6,874 nucleotides of DNA from a bacterium (GCA_021799835.1 JAJYZQ010000022.1:1-6874), one strand, 5' to 3'; positions 1-5,093 are shown, counted from the first letter of the stretch. The notes: a model not told the origin generated them from the letters alone. Numbers and translations: made by a program.

Positions 1-306
1 ATCCGCACCACTCATCTCTTCTCCCCGGCTTTCTTCTTCGCGGCGCAGATCTTCCAAAACAGCAATGCTGTCATGGATCTCAGCAAGTTGGTGCTGAATG
101 CGGCGATATGCATATACTTCTTCTTGTCGGTCAGCGATAGCCGATCCGATCCGCGCCAATTCTTCTTGGTTATGCCATAGCGCGGGATCCTGTTGCTGCG
201 CTATAAGATCCTCCAGTTCGCTTTCTTTTTCTGCCATATGCAAATACTCCCGTAGTTTGACGAGAGATTCTTCAATATGCTGCAGCTCTTCTTTTAATTT
301 ATCCAT
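1..306 (-). CDS. prfB: Peptide chain release factor 2, N-terminal part (5' end of gene; 3' end off window)
   Basis: The reverse strand is open from ATG at 306 to the window edge (102 codons). RF2 recognises UAA/UGA stop codons in the ribosomal A site and triggers peptide release. Only the helical N-terminal PCRF-type region is visible: a charged coiled-coil start, then D-P-A-L-W at residues 41-45 followed by H-N-Q-E-E. This matches the 'DP.fW.d.e.A' signature of RF2; RF1 lacks the Trp. The GGQ and SPF motifs would lie beyond the window. Residues 18-22 (LREYL) align with LRGYL of E. coli RF2, where a programmed +1 frameshift at an in-frame UGA occurs. Here the codons read through as TAT TTG CAT with no UGA, so no frameshift is needed. 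The gene is divergent from yraN with an 81-bp gap. A GGTGGG 3 nt before the ATG is a poor, close Shine-Dalgarno candidate. RF1 is the main alternative identity. Confidence 0.75.
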   Translation of the reverse strand, partial: MDKLKEELQHIEESLVKLREYLHMAEKESELEDLIAQQQDPALWHNQEELARIGSAIADRQEEVYAYRRIQHQLAEIHDSIAVLEDLRREEESRGEEMSGAD

Positions 307-312
307 TTGCCC

Positions 313-341
313 ACCATACCATACAACCACCTCATTTTCAA
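313..341 (-). promoter_or_regulatory. Candidate sigma-70 promoter of prfB
   Basis: On the reverse strand TTGAAA (341-336) is followed after exactly 17 bp by TATGGT (318-313). Six bases then separate the -10 box from the ATG at 306, so the predicted transcription start falls on or next to the start codon and the mRNA would be leaderless or nearly so. Seen in sequence; the function is inferred. Confidence 0.5.
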
Positions 342-372
342 TGAATCCCCTGTTCCCCGCCTCACTATTATT

Positions 373-381
373 TGCTACAAT
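373..381 (+). promoter_or_regulatory. Candidate extended -10 promoter of yraN
   Basis: TGCTACAAT fits an extended -10 (TGn plus TACAAT, the hexamer at 376-381). No good -35 is present at 16-18 bp upstream (TTCCCC at 353-358). The hexamer ends 6 nt before the ATG at 388, the same spacing as in the divergent prfB promoter, and implies a leaderless transcript. There is no Shine-Dalgarno sequence before the ATG. Confidence 0.45.
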
Positions 382-387
382 GGGTCT

Positions 388-747
388 ATGAATACCTCAG
401 CAAAAGGGCGGAATGCTGAACAGATTGCCATTGATTTTTTGCATCGCAATGGTTATGCCATCATTGCGCGCAACGTCCACACATCACACGCTGGCGAGCT
501 TGATGTGGTTGCCAAAAAAGAGAAAATGCTTTACTTTATAGAAATCAAAAGCTCCACACGACCAGAAATAGCGCCGGAGTTCAATTTTACCGCACAGAAA
601 CAAAAGCATTTACTGCGCGCTATCCAGCTCTATCTCCTCCGCAACCATCTTGATGGAGAGCATCCCTGGCAGCTTGACTTAATAGCGATCACCCTCAGTA
701 ATGGTCAGCCCATGATCACCCATTATCCGAATATTTTGTTTGCATAA
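388..747 (+). CDS. yraN: YraN/UPF0102 family protein (predicted nuclease-fold)
   Basis: 119 aa, the usual length of UPF0102 proteins. The family has a PD-(D/E)XK restriction-endonuclease-like fold and its cellular role is not firmly known. Visible family signature: a short N-terminal helix with G-R-N-A-E (residues 7-11), G-E-L-D at 36-39, E-I-K at 52-54 after a beta strand, K-Q-K at 71-73 and a late L-D-L-I at 96-99. Glu11, Asp39, Glu52 and Lys54 would form the metal/catalytic centre. I chose the ATG at 388 rather than an in-frame ATG at 307 because the homologous region begins there, because 307 lies inside the prfB promoter, and because the -10 box at 376-381 excludes the longer form. It is followed 23 bp later by a small gene on the same strand, probably in the same transcript. 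Confidence 0.88.
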   Translation: MNTSAKGRNAEQIAIDFLHRNGYAIIARNVHTSHAGELDVVAKKEKMLYFIEIKSSTRPEIAPEFNFTAQKQKHLLRAIQLYLLRNHLDGEHPWQLDLIAITLSNGQPMITHYPNILFA

Positions 748-770
748 AAAACAACATAATCCGTAGTACT

Positions 771-947
771 ATGGTAAAGCAACAGTTAGTGGAATACGCC
801 GTGCAAGAATTGAATAAGCAAGTGCCGCAAGATCGCATCAAAGAGATCTTGCATATGTCCGGGTGGATGGATGATGATATCGCTGATTCATTGCAAGCAG
901 CATGGGAAACGATGCAAGCCGACACCCCCGATCCCACTGCAGCATAA
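771..947 (+). CDS. Small conserved helical protein, 58 aa, function unknown
   Basis: ATG at 771 to TAA at 945-947, 58 aa. The protein begins V-K-Q-Q-L-V-E-Y-A-V-Q-E-L, has a D-R-I-K-E-I-L helix (21-27), then S-G-W-M-D-D-D-I (30-37) and a Pro/Ala-rich tail. This helix / turn-Gly-Trp / acidic / Ile-helix pattern resembles the short 'LveYi..ql..G.s.eqIk..L...GW.e.dI..a' domain I know from many Patescibacteria proteins, where it often sits at the end of pilin-like or membrane proteins; here it stands alone. No signal peptide, membrane segment or cysteine is visible. It lies 23 bp after yraN and is probably co-transcribed, although CATAAT (755-760) could be a -10 of its own. No Shine-Dalgarno sequence is seen. 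The function is unknown; the assignment as a real gene rests on the motif and strand context. Confidence 0.72.
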   Translation: MVKQQLVEYAVQELNKQVPQDRIKEILHMSGWMDDDIADSLQAAWETMQADTPDPTAA

Positions 948-981
948 TAATATTAAGACAATAGTTAAGAATAGGAATGCA

Positions 982-1110
982 GTGTATACAATTTTTGCGG
1001 CATTGACGAAGTGAGCGGACAGGGTGTCTCTGCGCAGCAGAGATGAGCGAACGAGTCACAGAACGAAGCCGCTCGCTGGACGGTTAAGTATCCGCAAAAA
1101 TTGTATACAC
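982..1110. repeat. 129-bp inverted-repeat element (MITE-like or structured RNA)
   Basis: GTGTATACAATTTTTGCGG at 982-1000 is repeated perfectly in inverted orientation at 1092-1110, a 19-bp stem around a 91-nt interior. The interior is itself paired: GTGAGCGG (1011-1018) can pair with CCGCTCGC (1069-1076, one G-U), and TCTCTGC-GCA-GCAGAGA (1027-1043) forms a 7-bp hairpin. The interior also has reiterated CGAAG/GAGCG words. No coding capacity is convincing on either strand. I see no clear target-site duplication at the borders. It lies between the 58-aa gene and tRNA-Thr, so it may also influence transcription into the tRNA. The right end is 22 bp upstream of the tRNA. Confidence 0.7.
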
Positions 1111-1132
1111 AAATAACATAGGCAAATAGTAT

Positions 1133-1204
1133 GCCGAGGTAGCTCAATGGTAGAGCAACGGTATCGTAAACCGTCGGTTGGAGGTTCAATTCCTCTCCTC
1201 GGCT
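1133..1204 (+). tRNA. tRNA-Thr (anticodon CGT)
   Basis: 72-nt cloverleaf. The acceptor stem GCCGAGG (1133-1139) pairs with CCTCGGC (1197-1203), and the discriminator is T1204. The D arm is GCTC/GAGC (1142-1145/1153-1156). The anticodon stem ACGGT/ACCGT (1158-1162/1170-1174) encloses loop ATCGTAA with anticodon CGT at 1165-1167, which reads the Thr codon ACG. The T arm is GGAGG-TTCAATT-CCTCT with one G-U pair. The 3' CCA is not encoded (the next bases are CAG), so CCA must be added after transcription. The start of the HAD gene is only 22 bp downstream with no terminator between, so a joint transcript is likely. Confidence 0.95.
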
Positions 1205-1226
1205 CAGCAATAGGTTCGCACTTCGT

Positions 1227-1895
1227 ATGACCACAACAAGGCACAACCGCAAACTGTTCATTTGGGACTTTCATGGAACGCTGGAACAAGGAAACGAATA
1301 CGCGGTGCGCGCCATGACCAACATCATTCTGCAGCGACATGGATATGCCGAGCGTTTATCGGGAGTGCAATGCCGCACGCTCTACGGCAAGAAATGGTCC
1401 GACTATTTTGCCGCTTTACTGCCCGACGAACCGCCGGCCATCCACGCAGCATTGCAAGCTGCATGCTTTGCATTCTCCGCCGAGCATCCGGAGATCATCA
1501 CCGGACACATCCACCCCGCGCCGTATGCGCGCGTCGTACTGGAAACCATCTAGCAGCGGAAGCACGAACAAGTACTCGTCTCCAACACCAAATCGGAATC
1601 GTTAGCGGTATTCATTCACGCGGTCGGATTGGACCATATATTCCCGCCGCATAAGGCATTCGCGGCAGATGCTCATATAAACAACCGAACAAAATATGAT
1701 ACGATACGACCGTTTCTCGCAGCACATCGGTTTTCCGCTATCGTCACTATCGGAGATTCCGCCGGCGATGTGGCATTAGGCAAAATGATCGGCGCGATCA
1801 CGTATCTCTACGCCCCATCATCCGATGCATTCAAGCCCGCCGAAAACCCCGATTACCGCATTACCGATCTGCGCGCCGTACTGGACAGTGTATAG
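1227..1895 (+). pseudogene. HAD-superfamily hydrolase interrupted by an in-frame TAG
   Basis: One reading frame spans 222 codons with HAD motifs in order, broken by a single TAG at 1551-1553. The upstream half (108 aa) holds motif I, I-W-D-F-H-G-T-L at residues 12-19 with nucleophile Asp14, and a helical cap. The half after the TAG holds motif II (V-L-V-S-N-T-K), a candidate motif III lysine, and motif IV (T-I-G-D-S-A-G-D-V). Neither half has a complete active site, so the split product should be inactive unless the stop is read through. A single C-to-T change (CAG to TAG, before another CAG) would explain it; a sequencing error is equally possible. The position two after the nucleophile is His16 instead of the usual Asp, so the substrate cannot be guessed. 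No Shine-Dalgarno sequence precedes ATG 1227; the gene follows tRNA-Thr by 22 bp and ends before a good terminator. Family assignment is sure; pseudogene status is not. Confidence 0.72.
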
Positions 1896-1920
1896 ATAGC
1901 CGATCCGGCCTGCTTACAGC

Positions 1921-1945
1921 AAAACCGCCAATCGGCGGTTTTTTT
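1921..1945 (+). terminator. Rho-independent terminator after the HAD gene
   Basis: AAAACCGCC (1921-1929) pairs perfectly with GGCGGTTTT (1934-1942) across loop AATC, giving a 9-bp stem that runs into a 7-T tract (1939-1945). It lies 26 bp after the HAD stop and isolates the tRNA/HAD unit from the sigma operon. Confidence 0.9.
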
Positions 1946-1973
1946 GCGTTTTCGTATTTTATGCATATTTTCC

Positions 1974-1999
1974 TGGTATACTAGTATGTATATGCATAT
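1974..1999 (+). promoter_or_regulatory. Candidate sigma-operon promoter with two short palindromes
   Basis: TGGTATACT (1974-1982) fits an extended -10 with TATACT at 1977-1982; no clear -35 is present. It is overlapped by the palindrome ATACTAGTAT (1978-1987) and followed by ATATGCATAT (1990-1999). A start near 1989 would give a leader of about 88 nt to the sigma gene. The dyads could be operator half-sites, but AT-rich 10-mers are often palindromic by chance. An alternative -10, TATTCT at 2064-2069, would make the sigma mRNA leaderless. Confidence 0.35.
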
Positions 2000-2076
2000 C
2001 ATATGCAACGTTTCTCCGTTGCACGCATTATACTACCAAGTTATGCACTACCTCGTATTTATTTATTCTCCGGCCT

Positions 2077-2754
2077 ATGAATGTACCGGAAGAACAGGGA
2101 CTGATCGCAACAGCGCAAAAAGATCCTGAAGCATTTGCCGAGATATATAATCAGTATTATCCCCGGATATTCGGCTATGTGCTGAAGCGGACGGCAAACC
2201 TTGAAGCCGCCCAAGATATTACTGCGGAAACCTTTTTCAAGGCATTGCGAAAACTCTGGCAATTCCACTGGCGCAATGTTCCTTTTTCTGCGTGGCTCTA
2301 CAAAATTGCCACCAATGAGACCAACCAATATTTTCGGAAAGGGAAACACTATGTTTCTGCTTCGCTCAACAATCTCATTGAGCGCGGCTATGAACCGATC
2401 TCCGTACAAACGCCAGAAACAGAATACCAAGAAGCCGAAGAGCAGCTGCAGCAGCACCGCGACTTTCTCGCCTGCCAAGAAAAGATCGCTACCCTTGACA
2501 TCAAATATCAGGAAGTGATCTCACTCCGTTTTTTTGAGCAAAAACAATTGAAAGAGATCGGCCAGATCCTGGGCAAATCGGAAGGAACGGTAAAATCCCT
2601 CTTGCATCGGGGCTTGGAAAAATTGCGTGTGATGATGAATGCGGAAAGCAGAGAACACACACAACATATTCCGCAACCTTTCGCGCCAGTCTGTATTGTA
2701 CGTAGCGAAAGGCCGAACGTAAAATTAATCACCCCCAAATATCCAGAATCATGA
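2077..2754 (+). CDS. ECF-type RNA polymerase sigma factor (sigma-70 family)
   Basis: 225 aa. An alternative sigma factor that directs RNA polymerase to its own set of promoters, generally held inactive by a cognate anti-sigma factor. Region 2 spans about residues 18-88: F-A-E-I-Y-N-Q-Y-Y core helix, D-I-T-A-E-T-F-F-K-A (47-56) and W-L-Y-K-I-A-T-N (73-80). After a polar Gln/Glu-rich linker, region 4 lies at about 130-187 with the recognition helix-turn-helix L-K-E-I-G-Q-I-L-G-K-S-E-G-T-V-K (158-173). Regions 1 and 3 are absent, as in ECF factors. About 38 residues follow region 4, a short Pro/Arg-rich tail that is longer than in typical ECF factors (about 180-190 aa in all). The stop codon overlaps the next ATG (ATGA at 2751-2754), so translation with the membrane partner is coupled. 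No Shine-Dalgarno sequence precedes ATG 2077. The family is sure; the ECF group and target genes are not known. Confidence 0.9.
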   Translation: MNVPEEQGLIATAQKDPEAFAEIYNQYYPRIFGYVLKRTANLEAAQDITAETFFKALRKLWQFHWRNVPFSAWLYKIATNETNQYFRKGKHYVSASLNNLIERGYEPISVQTPETEYQEAEEQLQQHRDFLACQEKIATLDIKYQEVISLRFFEQKQLKEIGQILGKSEGTVKSLLHRGLEKLRVMMNAESREHTQHIPQPFAPVCIVRSERPNVKLITPKYPES

Positions 2755-4031
2755 ACACTAAAGAAGAGTTGATAAAAAGATTGGAGCGTTTAGACCTCCC
2801 AAACATCAAACTGCCCCGCCATCGGCAGAACCTCAATATGGCTCTGCTCCATTCTGGATATCTTACTCTTAAGAAACAAACCACTATGTCTCTTATGAGA
2901 AAATTCGCTACAGCAGGTACGATCGCTCTTGCTGCTGCGGTAGTCGCCATAGGCATCGGCTATTTCAAAAACCCCGGCTCATCGGTAGCATACGCAAAAC
3001 AGCTCGCGCAATCCAGCTATCATGCGGTGCTATCTCTTTCCCCTGCTCAGCAGATCGCGTTGGGCAACCGCATTGGTTGGAGCGTCTCCACCCCTGCAGA
3101 ATTACTGCGTGAAGCGACCAATGCAAATGACCTCTCAACGGTCTCGTATAATCAATTTATGCATGAAAACGCGCAAACGGCCGTGGCAAGCACGGCAAAT
3201 ACGACCAGCGCTACCAGCAATCCATCGGCTGCTGCCGATATGCACAATGCCCGGTTCTTACAGTTTACTGCACAGAATGGCGAGGTGATCTACCTTGCTA
3301 TTGAACAGAACAATTACCTACCGATCATGGTTACCGTGATGCCATCCTCGGCTGCAACGGTCTTTGCTACTGCGTCAACAACTGCTGCCGCTTCTGCACC
3401 CGTACCGGCAACGGTTATCGTGCAAACGCCGGGAACACGCCACAGCGTAACGCCCCATAAAGAACTCAACGAGTCAACGAGCACCAACGCTACCGCAAGC
3501 GCTCCAGTGAGCTTCGTACACAATATTATTCCCCCGTTCGTCTCACTCTTCCATGGATTGCATCTGGGTTTATTTAAGCACGCTACCAAACTAACACCAC
3601 CCACGACTCCACCATCAACTGCTCCCGCAACAACAACCTCTACTGCGGCAGCAACGGCAAGTGCGGCGATCAGTCTGCCTCACTTCTTCCATTCCGTCTT
3701 GCGTGACATCACCTCGCTCTCGCTCGCAACCCAACCCGCAACCACATCATCCACAGCACCAGCGACAGCCGCTACTCCTGCAACTTCATCGGCTACCGCA
3801 CCGCAAACGCTTTCAGCTACTGCCGCGACAACGCCGAGTACTGCGATCAATCTGGCAGAGTTCTCCCGCACCAATGCCAGCATCGTAAACATTTTCAACA
3901 TTAACGTCCGCAATGTTACCCTCAACGCAGCGTTCATGAGAATGTTTCCCGACCCCCAAGCCCAGCCAGTCACCAGATCAGTGACCGGCAGCACTACTGG
4001 ATCGGCGAGCGCACGTACTTCATCAATGTGA
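2751..4031 (+). CDS. Putative membrane anti-sigma factor with a long Ala/Thr/Ser-rich outer domain
   Basis: 426 aa, translationally coupled to the sigma gene by an ATGA overlap. The cytoplasmic N-terminus (1-50) has an L-P-N-I-K-L-P-R-H-R segment (16-25) followed by N-L-N-M-A-L-L, a pattern I associate with short sigma-binding tails of Patescibacteria partners. One membrane segment lies at about 52-72 (Ala/Val/Ile/Gly-rich, after R-K), predicting N-in/C-out topology. Outside, residues 80-190 look folded (Y-A-K-Q-L-A-Q-S-S-Y near 81-90, L-S-P-A-Q, an N-G-E-V-I-Y-L strand at 176-182). From about 200 to the end the chain is low-complexity A/T/S/P, punctuated by three hydrophobic blocks (about 251-275, 305-326, 364-391). 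There is no cysteine, so the zinc anti-sigma (HxxxCxxC) motif is absent. The anti-sigma role is inferred from gene coupling and topology, not from a recognised domain; a surface adhesin-like protein is the alternative. Confidence 0.68.
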   Translation: MNTKEELIKRLERLDLPNIKLPRHRQNLNMALLHSGYLTLKKQTTMSLMRKFATAGTIALAAAVVAIGIGYFKNPGSSVAYAKQLAQSSYHAVLSLSPAQQIALGNRIGWSVSTPAELLREATNANDLSTVSYNQFMHENAQTAVASTANTTSATSNPSAAADMHNARFLQFTAQNGEVIYLAIEQNNYLPIMVTVMPSSAATVFATASTTAAASAPVPATVIVQTPGTRHSVTPHKELNESTSTNATASAPVSFVHNIIPPFVSLFHGLHLGLFKHATKLTPPTTPPSTAPATTTSTAAATASAAISLPHFFHSVLRDITSLSLATQPATTSSTAPATAATPATSSATAPQTLSATAATTPSTAINLAEFSRTNASIVNIFNINVRNVTLNAAFMRMFPDPQAQPVTRSVTGSTTGSASARTSSM

Positions 4032-4177
4032 AAACAAACATTATGAAAATGTATCAGACAGTTTTATCCACTTCCACATTGAGTATTTATCCAAACTTGA
4101 CGGGAGCACCGGGGGAGGGCTTCCGGCAAGGGGAAGGGTAACAACACCCTTGAGATGAAATGAGCTGCCATAAGCAA
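4032..4177. other. Gene-free interval with G-rich, hairpin-forming block
   Basis: No supportable gene lies between 4032 and 4358; this is its left part. It starts AT-rich with two TTATCCA words (4064-4070, 4087-4093). It then switches to a G-rich stretch with five runs of three or more G in 37 nt (4102-4104, 4111-4115, 4117-4119, 4130-4133, 4136-4138), separated by loops of 6, 1, 10 and 2 nt: a potential G-quadruplex on the plus strand. It is followed by the hairpin AAGGGT-AACAAC-ACCCTT (4134-4151). I do not recognise a known riboswitch or small RNA. The nearest plus-strand gene end is the anti-sigma stop at 4031, so the block would be in its 3' untranslated region. Confidence 0.45.
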
Positions 4178-4212
4178 CCAAAAACCAATCGCGGGCATCG
4201 GTTGGTTTTTGG
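4178..4212 (+). terminator. Strong hairpin ending the sigma/anti-sigma unit (possibly bidirectional)
   Basis: CCAAAAACCAATCG (4178-4191) pairs with CGGTTGGTTTTTGG (4199-4212) over 14 bp, including one G-U, with a 7-nt loop. The 5-T run is inside the 3' arm rather than after it, so termination efficiency is uncertain. The arm is the same shape on the other strand, and the site lies between convergent genes, so it may work in both directions. Confidence 0.5.
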
Positions 4213-4270
4213 ACGTTGTCATTCTTATTTTCTGGTCAATATTTTCTCGTCATCTTAAATTTTGTTTTAG

Positions 4271-4320
4271 TTGTCATCCCGAACCTGCCTGCCGGCAGGC
4301 AGGCAAATGTGAGGGATTTC
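4271..4320. repeat. Intergenic palindromic repeat (CCTGCC...GGCAGG type)
   Basis: A perfect 20-bp palindrome, CCTGCCTGCCGGCAGGCAGG (4284-4303), is flanked by outer arms ATCCC (4276-4280) and GGGAT (4313-4317), giving a nested inverted repeat inside the phrase GTCATCCCGAAC...GAGGGATTT. I know this kind of sequence as a dispersed, non-coding repeat in Patescibacteria and other genomes; spurious peptides with 'PACRQAG' or 'PAGRQA' come from it. Whether it is multi-copy here cannot be seen from one window. Confidence 0.65.
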
Positions 4321-4337
4321 CAATATTTTTCCCTAGC

Positions 4338-4358
4338 AAAAACCCCGCCGAAGCGGGG
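4338..4358 (-). terminator. Rho-independent terminator of the 3D-domain gene
   Basis: On the reverse strand CCCCGC-TTCG-GCGGGG is followed by five T (4342-4338). It is a 6-bp GC stem closed by a C(UUCG)G tetraloop, an exceptionally stable loop. The stem begins on the base directly after the TAG stop codon (4361-4359). Confidence 0.9.
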
Positions 4359-5051
4359 CTATGGAGTGAGAACACGAACGGCAAGATGCTTCTTGCCGAA
4401 TGAGAGCGCTTTTTGCATGGCAGCATATCCGTATCCCATAAAGAGATCAATATGATCGCCAGTAATAGCGCCACCGGTATCAGTGACCACCCCTCTGCCA
4501 TAACCCGGCACATCCAGTTGCGTGCCGTGCGGGAAAACGGCGGGATCGGCGGCAATGTCGCCAACGGTCGCTGTAGCGCCACTATGCGTGATGCCCTTGC
4601 CGTTCAGCTCAAGGTCTCCCGCATAGCTGCCCGTTACATAGCGCGGCTGTCCGGGAAGCGGGCCATAGTATGCCGTGACCTCAAGCATCCGATACTCTGC
4701 CGGATACTGAGGCGCGCCACGGCTTACATCCGCTGCAGCCATATGAGTGGTATGCGGCAGGATATGATAGGACGCGAGTTCAATATGTTCCACAATGTCA
4801 GAGTTTACGTATCTGAAGCGCGTTGAACTACATTGCAATGCGTTTGCCGGCAAAAAGGCAAATCGGCATAGTGGTGCTGATGTTCTCCAAGGTGCAGTAA
4901 TAGAACGCTCTTTGATGCTAGCCGCCACCTGGTGGGCTGCATCATTCGTTCTATTTTGACCGCTGCTATAAACAGAACTTGATCCAACAATACTACTAGC
5001 GAGCAGTACGCACAGCCCGCCAACGATCATGCTCTTTTTATAAGGGGCCAA
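4359..5051 (-). CDS. Membrane-anchored or secreted 3D-domain protein (probable peptidoglycan-active enzyme)
   Basis: 230 aa. An N-terminal K-K followed by a hydrophobic stretch (about 8-28) is a signal peptide or anchor. Residues 29-115 are poorly conserved in look and contain two Cys (62, 74). The C-terminal 3D domain spans about 123-228: V-T-A-Y-Y-G, a long loop with L-N-G-K-G-I-T-H-S-G-A-T-A, then I-A-A-D-P (Asp169), P-G-Y-G, D-T-G-G-A-I (Asp191) and I-D-L-F (Asp202), ending L-A-V-R-V-L. The three Asp residues give the domain its name. The fold is shared with the catalytic part of MltA lytic transglycosylase and with Rpf/YabE-like proteins, so cleavage of cell-wall glycan is likely but not proven. 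The start is TTG at 5051: AGGAGG lies 7 nt upstream and no nearer ATG fits, the first internal ATG being codon 8 within the signal sequence. It has its own promoter and terminator, so it is a single-gene unit. Confidence 0.85.
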   Translation of the reverse strand: MAPYKKSMIVGGLCVLLASSIVGSSSVYSSGQNRTNDAAHQVAASIKERSITAPWRTSAPLCRFAFLPANALQCSSTRFRYVNSDIVEHIELASYHILPHTTHMAAADVSRGAPQYPAEYRMLEVTAYYGPLPGQPRYVTGSYAGDLELNGKGITHSGATATVGDIAADPAVFPHGTQLDVPGYGRGVVTDTGGAITGDHIDLFMGYGYAAMQKALSFGKKHLAVRVLTP

Positions 5052-5058
5052 TAAAATC

Positions 5059-5064
5059 CCTCCT
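5059..5064 (-). promoter_or_regulatory. Shine-Dalgarno sequence that fixes a TTG start
   Basis: Perfect AGGAGG on the reverse strand, 7 nt before TTG (5051-5049). It supports TTG rather than the ATG seven codons later. It is the only consensus ribosome-binding site in front of any gene in this window. Confidence 0.85.
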
Positions 5065-5093
5065 CAATCTTTGGTTTTCTGCGAACCAGGTAT

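Noticed and set aside
1101..1132. Dedicated tRNA-Thr promoter (TTGTAT plus a downstream AT-rich -10)
   Set aside because: No -10 hexamer lies at a credible distance from TTGTAT (best options at 8 or 20 bp spacing), so I could not support it.
965..1340. Minus-strand reading frames across tRNA-Thr (98 aa and 94 aa)
   Set aside because: They are antisense to the tRNA and the inverted-repeat element; peptides such as R-G-I-E-P-P-T-D-G-L-R are the typical false translation of an antisense tRNA.
1262..1654. 130-aa plus-strand frame overlapping the HAD amber stop, possible frameshifted product
   Set aside because: It carries none of the HAD motifs; all four are in the other frame, which is continuous apart from one TAG, so no frameshift is needed.
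1944..2129. Possible 61-aa leader peptide before the sigma gene
   Set aside because: No Shine-Dalgarno sequence, overlaps the terminator tail, the promoter candidate and the sigma start in another frame, and has no recognisable features.
3314..3994. Minus-strand frames opposite the low-complexity part of the anti-sigma candidate
   Set aside because: Ala/Val-rich shadows produced by GC-biased Ala/Thr codons on the plus strand; no start signal or family motif.
4064..4095. Two DnaA-box-like 9-mers (TTATCCACT, TTATCCAAA), possible origin
   Set aside because: Only two imperfect boxes, no AT-rich unwinding repeats and no dnaA/dnaN nearby. Chance matches in an AT-rich gap are more likely.
4209..4455. 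Plus-strand frames over the palindrome and the end of the 3D gene
   Set aside because: They translate the palindromic repeat and the antisense of a well-supported 3D-domain gene with its terminator.
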